A DNA stretch of 17,532 nt from DASQDN01 sp035630195 (GTDB lineage: Bacteria; Acidobacteriota; Terriglobia; Bryobacterales; Bryobacteraceae). How positions within the stretch are numbered: position 1 is the first letter of the stretch; each line of letters begins with the position of its first letter. The notes under the pieces are model-generated. The model saw nothing but the letters and a program-made list of their open reading frames with translations. It was not told the DNA's origin and made no database searches. The stretch spans positions 1-17,532 of the forward strand of contig DASQLD010000317.1 in the NCBI GenBank assembly GCA_035630195.1. Direction: 5' to 3'. The translations under genes were made by a program, and so were the position numbers. Below, one piece after another: positions 1 through 7,676 of the stretch.

Positions 1-211
1 TTATCAGCAGACCGCTTGTTTTCGAAACTAGGTGTGGTTCCGACACGAGCAGCGTCGCAGGACCAATCCACATCGCCGGCGCTGACGCGCGAATAGACGC
101 GAACAACAAGTGTTTGATCTTGTCCATCGATACTGCCAGATGGATTCCGAACGCGATGAGCGCAGCCAAAGCCCACGCGCCGAAGATGGAAAGGACGTGG
201 GTTACGATCAT
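1..211 (-). CDS. Membrane protein, N-terminal fragment (runs off the left edge)
   Basis: An uninterrupted minus-strand frame opens with ATG at 211-209 and stays open to the window edge, giving 70 codons. An in-frame TAG lies two codons upstream, so this ATG is the first usable start. Residues about 4-28 form one hydrophobic segment rich in Leu, Ala, Ile and Phe, followed by a short basic stretch (MDKIKH) and a second fairly apolar region. This fits an inner-membrane protein with its N-terminus at the membrane. I do not recognise the family. The start is only 28 bp from the divergent sialidase-like gene, so the promoters of both must lie partly within each other's 5' coding sequence. No strong ribosome binding site is seen. 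The fragment is short, so coding status is likely but not certain. Confidence 0.6.
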   Translation of the reverse strand, partial: MIVTHVLSIFGAWALAALIAFGIHLAVSMDKIKHLLFASIRASAPAMWIGPATLLVSEPHLVSKTSGLLI

Positions 212-239
212 CGTCTAGAATGTTACACGACTCAAATTC

Positions 240-1400
240 ATGACACGCCGAGAACTTCTCTCCCTCACCGCTGCCATCCCGGCTCTCGCGCAGACGCGAT
301 CCGATCTGACCGGCGAACTAGTATTCCCACCCGAGACTTGGCACAATCACTCCTCCTCGATCGTCGAGTTACCGAATGGAGACTTACTTGTCTGTTGGTT
401 TCACGGGTCCGGAGAACGCACCGCGGATGACGTGAAGGTGCTCGGCGCGCGCTGGTCGAAGGAGACGCGGAAATGGAGTGCGCCTTTCGATCTTGCGGAT
501 ACGCCCGGCTTCCCCGATACGAATCCGACGTTGTTCGTGGATTCGAAGAAGCGGCTGTGGCTCTTTTGGCCGGCTATCCTCTCAAACGAATGGGAGTCGG
601 CGCTGATGAAGTATAAGATGTCGACCGACTACAACAGCCCCGGAACCCCTGTCTGGTCGGCAGCCGACAATATTCTGCTGATTCCACAAAAGCTTCCGGA
701 GCGAATACAGGAGGTACTCAAAGCCGATGTTCGCTCGACACCATTCGGAAGACGCGCGCAACGCCTCGTTGCAATGGGATCGGATAAGCTGTCGGCGCGG
801 CTCGGCTGGTTCACGCGCACTCACCCGCTCGAGCTGCCGGCTGGTCGCATCCTACTACCCCTGTATTCGGATGGATTCTCATTTTCGCTCATCGCAATCA
901 GCGATGACGGCGGCCAGACATGGTTTGCAAGCGAGCCGATCGTCGGCTACGGCAATATTCAACCCTCGCTGGTCCGAAAGAAGGATGGGACAATCGTCGC
1001 TTATATGCGTGACAATGGTCCGCCGCCGAAGCGAATCCACGCGAGCATATCCAAAGACAATGGGGTCACATGGACGCCTGCAGAAGACACTTCACTCCCC
1101 AATCCCGGAGCAAGCGTCGAAGCTATCTCGCTTCAGGACGGCCGATGGATCATCATCTACAACGATCTCGAATCGGGCCGTCATTCCCTGGCAGTATCCC
1201 TGTCGGACGACGAGGGCGCTAGCTGGAAGTGGACACGTCACATCGAACGACAGGACAAGCTACGCTTCCACTATCCGTCAATCATCCAGGCGCGTGATGG
1301 ATCGATACATGCCACCTACAGCTATTTCGATCAACGCGGCGAGAAAGAGATGAAGTCCATCAAGCACGTACGATTCGCGCCCGACTGGATCAAAGGATGA
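240..1400 (+). CDS. Exported sialidase-family (BNR-repeat) protein
   Basis: This is a 386-residue exported protein of the sialidase / BNR-repeat superfamily, a six-bladed beta-propeller glycosidase fold. The N-terminus (MTRRELL followed by a short apolar stretch to ALAQ at 15-18) looks like a Tat-type signal peptide with cleavage near residue 18. Three Asp-boxes with the S-x-D-x-G-x-x-W pattern are visible at residues 221-228 (SDDGGQTW), 271-278 (SKDNGVTW) and 322-329 (SDDEGASW, a variant). Upstream of them are family-like blocks such as LPNGDLLVCWFHG (44-56). The C-terminal HYPSIIQARDGSIHATYSY stretch (344-362) is also typical of this group. It probably cleaves, or at least binds, a glycan outside the cytoplasm, but sialic acid as substrate cannot be assumed. 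It is convergent with the large Ig-repeat gene, with 8 bp between the stop codons. There is no good Shine-Dalgarno site. The signal peptide supports the ATG at 240. Confidence 0.85.
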   Translation: MTRRELLSLTAAIPALAQTRSDLTGELVFPPETWHNHSSSIVELPNGDLLVCWFHGSGERTADDVKVLGARWSKETRKWSAPFDLADTPGFPDTNPTLFVDSKKRLWLFWPAILSNEWESALMKYKMSTDYNSPGTPVWSAADNILLIPQKLPERIQEVLKADVRSTPFGRRAQRLVAMGSDKLSARLGWFTRTHPLELPAGRILLPLYSDGFSFSLIAISDDGGQTWFASEPIVGYGNIQPSLVRKKDGTIVAYMRDNGPPPKRIHASISKDNGVTWTPAEDTSLPNPGASVEAISLQDGRWIIIYNDLESGRHSLAVSLSDDEGASWKWTRHIERQDKLRFHYPSIIQARDGSIHATYSYFDQRGEKEMKSIKHVRFAPDWIKG

Positions 1401-1408
1401 CCGCCTCG

Positions 1409-4400
1409 TTAGAACGTTGCGGTCACCGGCTGAGAAGTCCCCGTACTGTTCGTTATGGTTCCGGTAACGGACGTAACGGACGTTGTGTTGCCTTGAATCG
1501 TGAACGGAAGGTTTAGCGTAAACTGACCACCGAACTGAGCCCCTGTCGCGCTCTGGAAGTACGAGTTGGCGGTGGCAGTTAGCGGAACTACGAGCTCAGT
1601 AGTGTCCAGTGTTGAGGCGCCCGCGAAGCGGAATGTTCCCTGCGTCAGTTCCCGGCTGGTTGAAAAGCCGGTTATAACGACATTGAAGCCGGTCGCTGTT
1701 CTTGTAACACGCAGCGACGAAATCGTCGGTGCGCTACGCGGGATCACGATAGTCTGATTCAATTGGCAATTGCAGTTCACTGGAGCGCCAGCTGCCTGCA
1801 TAACTGTCGACAGTGTGATCGTGCCGGCGGTAGTGCCGGTCTGAACTCCCAAGTCCGTAACCCGGAAGACGGCCTGTGTCTGGCCCGCTGGAATCGTGAA
1901 TGGAACGGACCGGCCACCCGTTGAGAATTGGATCGCAGGATCGTCTGCGTTGTTTGCGGCGTTCGGCGCAAACGCCAGATTTAGGGTTCCAGTGATATCG
2001 ACGGGATACGCGGTGCCGATTCCGACATTCACGCGGATCTGCTGTCCAGCTTGCGGATTAGCAGGAACATCGATGTTTACCGCGGATACGTCCGGCAAAG
2101 AAACCTGAAGTGTCAATGTACGCTGCGCCGTTTGTATGCCTGTCGCAGCGTCCGTAACCTGCGCGGTGAAGCTGAAACTGCCCGCCGCTGTCGGAGTGCC
2201 CGTGATTGTCCCTGCCGGATTCAGCGTGAGACCGGACGGCAAAGCCCCGCCTGCCAGCGCCCACGTATATGGCGCGCTTCCGCCTGTGGCGCTAAGCCCC
2301 GCCGAGTACGCAACTCCAAAGGAAGCAGCCGGCACGTTCTCCGTCGTAATAACAAGCTGAGAAATCACCTGAACGCTAAACGCCTTTGAACCGGTCAGTC
2401 CTGTCGCGTCGCGAGCTTGGATGACGAAGCTTGAAACTCCGGCATTCGTCGGCGTACCACTGAGAATGCCCTCCGAAGTCAAGGCGAGACCTGCCGGAAG
2501 TGACCCGCTAACTACCGACCACGTGAACGGCTGGGTTCCTCCCGTAGCAGTAAGCGAAGTCGAAACGGGCGTACCGACAACCATGTTTCCCAATGTGGAA
2601 GTGATCACAATCGATGTAATAACTTCCATTGAATACGTCCTGGTTGCCACCTCGCCCGCCTGATCTCTCACACTTACGGAAACCTGGAATGTACCGGTGC
2701 GCGTAGGTATCCCGCTAATAAGACCCGACCCTGAGTTGACGGACAGACCTTCTGGCAGCCCGTTCGCAGACCATGTATAAGGAACGGTTCCACCGCTGGC
2801 GCTTAGGCCCAGTGAGAATGCTGTGCCCACTGTTCCGCTGCCGAGCGACGAGGTAACGATAGCCAATGTGGCCGGGCGCACAGTCAATCCGAACGATCGA
2901 CTACCCCTCTCGCGAGCCGAATCCGTCGCCTGTATCATAAATTGGAATGAACCCAGTTGAGTCGGCGTACCCGACAGCACGCCATTGCTAGCGAGCGACA
3001 AACCTGGAGGTAGTGAGCCTCCACTCACCGCATAGCTATAGGGCGCAAGACCACCCGATGCGGCAAAGCTTGTCGAATAAGCTTCGCTGAGACGGCCTTC
3101 CGGAACTCGTTCGGTAGTGATGATTACTGGAGGCGCTTTGACCAGCAAGGTCAAAGCGCCGGAAGCTTTCGTTCCAGCAGCGTCGGTTAGAACTATCTGC
3201 AGTGGGAACGATCCTGCGCGCACAGGTGTTCCCAAAATTTCTCCTGCGGCGTTGCCTTGTAGACCCTCCGGCAATCCCGAGAAACTCCACGAGTAAGGCT
3301 CGGCGCCGTTTCTCCCAGCCAGAACCATTGCATAAAGCTTGCCGGCAGTGGCATCCGGCAATGAAGCAGTAGCAATTTCGAGATTCTGTCGGACGATATC
3401 GCGAGGAGCAACAGCGAACGTGAATGGCTTAGTCGAGGATCGCCCTGTGCTATCGGTGACACGGACCGCAAACGCGCTAGAAAGCTGCTCGCCTGCAGTT
3501 CCGGTCAGGACTCCGGACGGTGTAAGCGAGAAGCCGGACGGCAACGATCCGCCGGCCAGCGCCCAGGTATAAGGCGGCGTGCCGCCCGCCGCGGCGAACT
3601 GAAAAGTATACGGAGTCAAAGCCTGGCTGCTCGGGACGGCCGTCGTTGTGATGACAGGCCCCTGCCCTACGATAGTGATCGATAAATTCCGCACCGCCCG
3701 ATCTTCGCCACTATCGTCGACCCGAACCGTAAAGTTGTAAGTGCCTTGCGTGGTCGGCGTACCTTGTATTACTCCGGCCGAACTGAGGCTGAGCCCGGGA
3801 GGGAGTGGGTCACTCTCTGATTCCAATCGCCATGAATAAGGCGATGTGCCGCCGGTAGCGGCGAGAGTCTGCGAGTAAGGTGCTTGAACCTGGCCATTCG
3901 GCAGCACCGCTGTCGAGACCGCAAGTGCATTGGGCGGGGCGGTACTGAACTTGCCTGCTCCGATGAAAACCGCCGAATCCAGTGCCGAATCCGACGAATC
4001 GGCGACCGCAAAGCGGAAGGTATTGACGACACCCCGTCTCACCGCGGCGCGCGCGGTCAAGAGCACCGTGGCTCCGCCATAATTGAACGGTGTGTTGCTG
4101 TTGGAATACTGGGTAAAGAACTGAGGATTGCTGACTTGCGTGCCGACAGGATTGCCGGCATTGATCTTGTTGATCGTAACCGGATCGTTACTGCCGGGTA
4201 CCACCGCTACGTTCACACCGTTCACAAAGAACGCGAATACGTCGTTGAACGGGCTGTTAACGAACGTCGGGTATTCCGTGGACGCAAAAAGATACTCGAT
4301 GAAGATCTCGTCCGAATCCGGGATAAAGCTGAACTCCAGCGACACTGCATCACTCGTTTCATAGCCTGCAATCGCCGACAGCGCTGAATCGCCTCCCCCA

Positions 4401-4741
4401 TCCATGGAAGCGTCGGCGCCGCTGTCGAATCGTCCCGTAGCATCCTGGACTCGGCCGCTCGATAGTATTACGCCTTGGGGAATGGCCACGCTACCGGAAA
4501 CGTTTGTTACCGGATTGGTAAATGGTCCGGTGGAAAATGCCTGGAACAGGCCTGCCTGATCGGACATGCCCCGAAGGGTTGGCGTGCCGACAATCGTTAC
4601 GCCGGTCCCGACGATGCTTTGCGCCAGGGTATTGGCACTTGTACTAGGAATGACCGTGAAGGTAGTCGGCGCCTGGGCGGGAAGATGCCCCGTCCCAAGG
4701 ATGATGGATGTCCATACTGCGAAGACTGCCCGACTATTCAT
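1409..4741 (-). CDS. Choice-of-anchor L-like domain protein with seven putative-Ig repeats
   Basis: This is a 1110-residue exported surface or secreted protein. Residues 1-24 form a signal peptide ending near PAQA. Residues about 30-268 resemble the choice-of-anchor L domain: an early SIVGTGVTIV block, a GVILSSG turn at 90-96, and the acidic EIFIEYLFASTEYP and NDVFAFFVNG segments at 145-175. Seven Ig-like repeats of the He_PIG type follow (272-880), then a C-terminal region of about 230 residues that I associate with Solibacter-type proteins but cannot name. No sortase or PEP-CTERM-like anchor is seen at the end. The only two cysteines in the protein are C990 and C992 (CNC). The ATG overlaps the upstream gene by 8 bp and has GGAG 7 bases before it (4749-4752), so the two genes are probably translationally coupled. 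An adhesive or structural role is inferred. Confidence 0.88.
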   Translation of the reverse strand: MNSRAVFAVWTSIILGTGHLPAQAPTTFTVIPSTSANTLAQSIVGTGVTIVGTPTLRGMSDQAGLFQAFSTGPFTNPVTNVSGSVAIPQGVILSSGRVQDATGRFDSGADASMDGGGDSALSAIAGYETSDAVSLEFSFIPDSDEIFIEYLFASTEYPTFVNSPFNDVFAFFVNGVNVAVVPGSNDPVTINKINAGNPVGTQVSNPQFFTQYSNSNTPFNYGGATVLLTARAAVRRGVVNTFRFAVADSSDSALDSAVFIGAGKFSTAPPNALAVSTAVLPNGQVQAPYSQTLAATGGTSPYSWRLESESDPLPPGLSLSSAGVIQGTPTTQGTYNFTVRVDDSGEDRAVRNLSITIVGQGPVITTTAVPSSQALTPYTFQFAAAGGTPPYTWALAGGSLPSGFSLTPSGVLTGTAGEQLSSAFAVRVTDSTGRSSTKPFTFAVAPRDIVRQNLEIATASLPDATAGKLYAMVLAGRNGAEPYSWSFSGLPEGLQGNAAGEILGTPVRAGSFPLQIVLTDAAGTKASGALTLLVKAPPVIITTERVPEGRLSEAYSTSFAASGGLAPYSYAVSGGSLPPGLSLASNGVLSGTPTQLGSFQFMIQATDSARERGSRSFGLTVRPATLAIVTSSLGSGTVGTAFSLGLSASGGTVPYTWSANGLPEGLSVNSGSGLISGIPTRTGTFQVSVSVRDQAGEVATRTYSMEVITSIVITSTLGNMVVGTPVSTSLTATGGTQPFTWSVVSGSLPAGLALTSEGILSGTPTNAGVSSFVIQARDATGLTGSKAFSVQVISQLVITTENVPAASFGVAYSAGLSATGGSAPYTWALAGGALPSGLTLNPAGTITGTPTAAGSFSFTAQVTDAATGIQTAQRTLTLQVSLPDVSAVNIDVPANPQAGQQIRVNVGIGTAYPVDITGTLNLAFAPNAANNADDPAIQFSTGGRSVPFTIPAGQTQAVFRVTDLGVQTGTTAGTITLSTVMQAAGAPVNCNCQLNQTIVIPRSAPTISSLRVTRTATGFNVVITGFSTSRELTQGTFRFAGASTLDTTELVVPLTATANSYFQSATGAQFGGQFTLNLPFTIQGNTTSVTSVTGTITNSTGTSQPVTATF
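2102..3928 (-). repeat. Seven tandem putative-Ig (He_PIG-like) protein repeats
   Basis: Seven degenerate repeats of about 83-87 codons lie within the large exported protein, at residues 272-358, 362-445, 454-534, 538-622, 625-708, 710-792 and 795-880. Each carries the pattern x-Y-x-x-x-L-x-A-x-G-G-x-x-P-Y-x-W, then LPxGLxL, then GxIxGTPT, then GxFxFxxxVxD. Repeats 3 and 5 have a shortened middle (GLPEGL rather than GGSLPPGL). Repeat 2 loses the GTPT turn (GTAG). The divergence is clear at protein level, so this is an old array and not a recent DNA tandem duplication. Confidence 0.85.
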
Positions 4742-5618
4742 TCACAGGCTCCGGAATAAACGCTAATCGCAGCTCCTCAGACGAGACATCGACAACCCAG
4801 AGAGGACCAGCTTCGCTGTTCGTGATAACCAACATCCCGGCTCCCAGTGATCTTGCGATGGCTCCTGTGCAGGCACACGAGATTGACGTTGTTTCCTGTG
4901 TAGCGAAACGGAGCGTAGCGACAGCCTGCTCAGTCACGATTAGAAGTCTTGTTCCATCCGGCGTGCCGGCGAGCGCCTTTGTCCCGGGTAGTCTTGTCAA
5001 CTCCGCGAGTTGTAGATCGATGCCGATACGGTAGATAGCGCCGTCGCCATCACTCACAACAAGGTCCGACGATCCCGGTAAGAACGCAATTGCGGAGAAA
5101 TGTGCAGCGTGAAGCACGCGGCGGGCGCCCTGATCGTTCACGAGATATAGAGCTTCGCCATCCCCTTCGGCGATCGTGACTGCAACCGCAGATCCTCGAT
5201 CTGCCATGGCGCTTAAGAGAGGAATTCCGGGAAGAGTCCGTTCGCCGAGGCGATCGCCGGATCTGGAGAACAAGTACGCATGCTCTCCGGTAATTGCCAG
5301 CACCGATTCGCCCGAAGGACTGGCGGTCAGGGTGTTTATTCCAGTAATTCCCCATCCGCGCTTGGACCCGTCTTTTATGTCGACACGAGATAACTCGCCA
5401 TTCGCGTCCACTCCAACAGCAATGTCGGATCCGGGAAGCACAACTGTTGAGGCTAAGTCGGTTGCGAGAGGATCACTCAGGCGCGCAGCGCCGACTATCC
5501 CCATGACGCTTCGTAGGCCCGCTTTCGTGACGACGTAACCTGGCCGCGGACCATCGATCTCAGCACCCAAGGAATATATTCCAAAGCAAAGTCCAGCAGC
5601 AATCAACCTGGTTCTCAT
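4734..5618 (-). CDS. Exported probable beta-propeller protein of unknown function
   Basis: This is a 294-residue exported protein with a signal peptide at residues 1-19 (cleavage near SLGA). Its body repeats short strand-turn patterns such as DIAVGVDANGEL, SVLAITGEHAYLF, SSDLVVSDGDGAIYRI and GTRLLIVTEQAVATL. These are spaced about 40-50 residues apart, as in WD40/YVTN-type beta-propellers, so the fold is inferred. No catalytic motif is seen. Apart from C11 in the signal peptide, its only cysteines are C248 and C250 (SCAC), close to a conserved-looking end (GPLWVVDVSS, LRLAFIP). The ATG at 5618 overlaps the upstream stop in an ATGA, with GGAGG six bases before the start (5625-5629) encoded by the last codons of that gene. 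The gene then overlaps the following one by 8 bp, so it sits in the middle of a coupled operon. Confidence 0.8.
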   Translation of the reverse strand: MRTRLIAAGLCFGIYSLGAEIDGPRPGYVVTKAGLRSVMGIVGAARLSDPLATDLASTVVLPGSDIAVGVDANGELSRVDIKDGSKRGWGITGINTLTASPSGESVLAITGEHAYLFSRSGDRLGERTLPGIPLLSAMADRGSAVAVTIAEGDGEALYLVNDQGARRVLHAAHFSAIAFLPGSSDLVVSDGDGAIYRIGIDLQLAELTRLPGTKALAGTPDGTRLLIVTEQAVATLRFATQETTSISCACTGAIARSLGAGMLVITNSEAGPLWVVDVSSEELRLAFIPEPVNE

Positions 5619-6205
5619 TGCGGGCCTCCGATGTTCGGCGTCCCAGGAACGATCACCGTTCGACTGGGAGTTCCTCCTCCCCCATTTCCATTGCCGTTGC
5701 GGGTAGCTACGACGGCTCCTGTGGCTGCGGCCCCGGCTGCGACAGCAATAATCGCGATAAGCTTGCCCGAAATTCCGCCGGCCGCGGCTGTCGCTGCTGT
5801 GATCGCGTTTGTCTGGCTGATGACCGTGCTTGCTGTTCTTCCTTGATGGGACGCGTTCACTCGAATCTCATACTGGCCATTCACATTGTTGGGACGCAAC
5901 CCGCGCGCTACAGCTTGTCCTTGAGCATCCGTCGTGATCGTCAAGCTCTGCGCGCCATTAGCGAAGCTGGCGCCGGCTCCCTGGTTCGGCAGAAGAAAGG
6001 TGACTGCAGCGCCGGCAACCGGTTTACGATTCTCATCCTCAACCTGCACGATCGGTTCGCGCGCTACACGCTGCCGAACATTGTTAATCGCCCCTTCCCC
6101 TTCTACGATGACGATGTTGATTTTCCCGGCGCCTTGAGCGTTGAGGGGAAGGTTCTGTATGAGGATCGTACAAAATAGCCAAACTGATAGGCAGCGCTTA
6201 AGCAC
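5615..6205 (-). CDS. Exported Ig-like protein with late membrane segment and Gly/Asn-rich tail
   Basis: This is a 196-residue protein starting with GTG. Residues 1-23 form a signal peptide (ends LNAQ). Residues about 28-130 resemble a bacterial Ig-like (Big_1-like or carboxypeptidase-regulatory) beta-sandwich, with VQVEDENRKPVAGAAVTF (54-71), then TDAQGQA (92-98) and a YEIRVNAS strand. Residues about 147-168 form one strongly hydrophobic Ala-rich membrane helix. After it comes a short Gly/Asn-rich and Pro-rich tail (170-196). The Ig-like domain would sit outside the inner membrane and the tail in the cytoplasm. The gene lies 47 bp after the TIGR03437 gene and overlaps the next gene by 4 bp (ATGA). 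I recognise it as lineage-typical in Solibacteres, but no function is known to me. It could be a membrane tether for its neighbours. Confidence 0.8.
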   Translation of the reverse strand: MLKRCLSVWLFCTILIQNLPLNAQGAGKINIVIVEGEGAINNVRQRVAREPIVQVEDENRKPVAGAAVTFLLPNQGAGASFANGAQSLTITTDAQGQAVARGLRPNNVNGQYEIRVNASHQGRTASTVISQTNAITAATAAAGGISGKLIAIIAVAAGAAATGAVVATRNGNGNGGGGTPSRTVIVPGTPNIGGPQ

Positions 6206-6210
6206 ATGAT

Positions 6211-6216
6211 TCTCCT
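6211..6216 (-). promoter_or_regulatory. Shine-Dalgarno site that selects the GTG start at 6205
   Basis: AGGAGA on the minus strand lies 5 bases before GTG at 6205-6203. An ATG overlaps it one base upstream (ATGTG at 6206-6203) but is in the wrong frame. The strong site and the signal peptide that follows both favour GTG as the true start. Confidence 0.7.
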
Positions 6217-6252
6217 AGATCACGTTCAGTATAGCTATGTACGATCCCTCTT

Positions 6253-7578
6253 CTATCGGACCGTGATCATCGCCGCGTTGCTCTGAGTTCCATCTACGGT
6301 TACAACGAGCGGGTGAGTTCCGGCGGCTACTCCGGGGACGCGCAGGTTGACTTGCATCAGGCCAATAAGTCCTGGTGTCAGACCGGCAAAAGTGACCTCG
6401 GCTCCGCTGCCTCCAACCGTCGCGCTTACGGTCGCGCGAGGACGGGATAGAGGCTCAGCAGCAGCCGGTCCGCCTGTCTGCACGACATTGTCAACGCGGC
6501 CCGATCCCGTCAGATAAGCCACAACGTAGCTACCGGCGTCAGCAGGATTCTGTGCAGTGTTCACGGAAGCGTCAGCATTCTGGACGACTGCTCGCTTTTC
6601 GCCGAACTGGAAGATACCGGGGGCGGCCTTGACAACCTGAACTGTCCGCTGCGGACTCGACACGCCATTGACTTTAACGACTACTGGAATCGCAGTCCCT
6701 TCTTCGACCTCATAAGGAACTTGAGCGTTGATCTGCGTAGGACTGACGAATACGAGGGGGGCGTCCTTACCGCCAATAGACACTGAAGTTCCTGAGAGGT
6801 CGCGTGGAAGCGGCATGGCCGATGCGCTGGTCTGAGTCGTCGCGAGGTCTGTGCCGAAGATGCTGAAGAGTGAGCCAGGAGCGAGTCGAGGAGTAAAGCT
6901 CGCGGCATTCACGACACCACCCGATGAGATCTCTGGCGGAGCTGTCACTTCAACCGTGAACTGGCCGATGAAGTCGAAGTTACCACTGACTCCGGTTTCC
7001 TGCGCGTCGACGCGGTCCAATTTATACACCGCCGGAGAGGAAAAGCTGAAGGCCTTTACGACTACTTTGGTTTGACCGCTGACGTATTCAACCTTTCCCG
7101 TGGAAACAGCGGTAGGACCAGTCATTGTGATTACGCGATTGCCCGCAGGAACCGGGAACCAGTCAGGGAAGAAGTCCTTCGAAGAAGTGTTCAATGGGGA
7201 AAAAACGCTGATGGATGGGTTTGTCTCGAGATTAAAGAAGAAGTTCAACGAGTAATGCGGCTTTAGAACGGAATTGAACGGCTCAGTATAGATGCTGTAG
7301 GTATGAGTGCCACTCGTCATGGGTATATTGATCGGTCCATCAACGTTGGTTGGACCGTTCAGAAACGGCTTATCAAGTTCATTTCCTCGAACAACCCAGA
7401 TTTTGCCGCGCTGATTCGTACTTCCCGTGTTCCAGGCATGCGGGGCTTGTAAATCGGAATTTCCATTGGAGTCGGTCGAGAATATCTGTAGTCCGGTCAG
7501 ATTCGTGGCGGCATTCAACGCCGGCACAAATGGTATGAAGGCAATTACACTAATGGCCAATCTGGAAGCAAGTCTCAT
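6253..7578 (-). CDS. Exported protein with Solibacter-type C-terminal domain (TIGR03437)
   Basis: This is a 441-residue exported protein with a signal peptide at 1-23 (ends LNAA). Residues about 24-215 are a beta-rich region I do not recognise. Its middle has aromatic blocks (SLNFFFNLE; KDFFPDWFPVPAGNRVI at 134-150). Residues about 218-441 match the TIGR03437 domain: GGVVNAASF (220-228), LAPGSLFSIFGTDLA (232-246), PLVFVSPTQINAQVPYE (274-290), AAPGIF (318-323), YLTGSGRVDN (355-364) and the closing PGVAAGTHPLVVTVDG. This domain is greatly expanded in Solibacter-like acidobacteria and has no assigned activity that I know of. It is the first gene of the four-gene unit. A perfect inverted repeat lies 22 bp upstream of the ATG, with a modest GGGA ribosome binding site between them. 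Confidence 0.9.
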   Translation of the reverse strand: MRLASRLAISVIAFIPFVPALNAATNLTGLQIFSTDSNGNSDLQAPHAWNTGSTNQRGKIWVVRGNELDKPFLNGPTNVDGPINIPMTSGTHTYSIYTEPFNSVLKPHYSLNFFFNLETNPSISVFSPLNTSSKDFFPDWFPVPAGNRVITMTGPTAVSTGKVEYVSGQTKVVVKAFSFSSPAVYKLDRVDAQETGVSGNFDFIGQFTVEVTAPPEISSGGVVNAASFTPRLAPGSLFSIFGTDLATTQTSASAMPLPRDLSGTSVSIGGKDAPLVFVSPTQINAQVPYEVEEGTAIPVVVKVNGVSSPQRTVQVVKAAPGIFQFGEKRAVVQNADASVNTAQNPADAGSYVVAYLTGSGRVDNVVQTGGPAAAEPLSRPRATVSATVGGSGAEVTFAGLTPGLIGLMQVNLRVPGVAAGTHPLVVTVDGTQSNAAMITVR

Positions 7579-7600
7579 AGATTCCCTAGCTGTTTTTGAT

Positions 7601-7626
7601 GTTGCACATCTTTCACTGTGTGCAAC
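7601..7626. promoter_or_regulatory. Perfect 8-bp inverted repeat upstream of the exported-protein operon
   Basis: The arms GTTGCACA (7601-7608) and TGTGCAAC (7619-7626) are perfect inverted repeats around a 10-base spacer. The near arm is 22 bp upstream of the ATG at 7578 and the site lies 50 bp before the start of the decayed plus-strand gene. The position between divergent starts suggests an operator or a leader hairpin for the minus-strand operon. No U-tract follows on either strand, so it does not look like an intrinsic terminator. No clear -10 box could be placed with confidence. Confidence 0.45.
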
Positions 7627-7676
7627 CGCTCATTGACTAGCGCGAGGAGTGTAAGCAAAATGGCTCAAGGATTCTT

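Noticed and set aside
2102..3928. Possible recent DNA tandem duplication in the Ig-repeat region
   Set aside because: The repeats are similar at protein level but differ in codons and spacing throughout, so no long direct DNA repeats are visible.
3884..4387. Open plus-strand frame of 167 codons inside the large Ig-repeat gene
   Set aside because: It lies antisense to a well-supported protein with recognisable domains. Its translation is Arg/His-rich with no family pattern, as expected for a shadow frame.
5618..6178. Open plus-strand frame of 186 codons opposite the Ig-like membrane protein
   Set aside because: The opposite strand has a signal peptide, an Ig-like domain, a membrane helix, a strong Shine-Dalgarno site and coupled overlaps. 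The plus frame shows none of these.
6218..6268. Inverted repeat GATCACG / CGTGATC flanking the gap after the TIGR03437 gene
   Set aside because: The arms are only 7 bp with a 37-base loop and no U-tract, one arm lies within coding sequence, and the downstream gene appears to be in the same operon. A chance match is more likely than a terminator.
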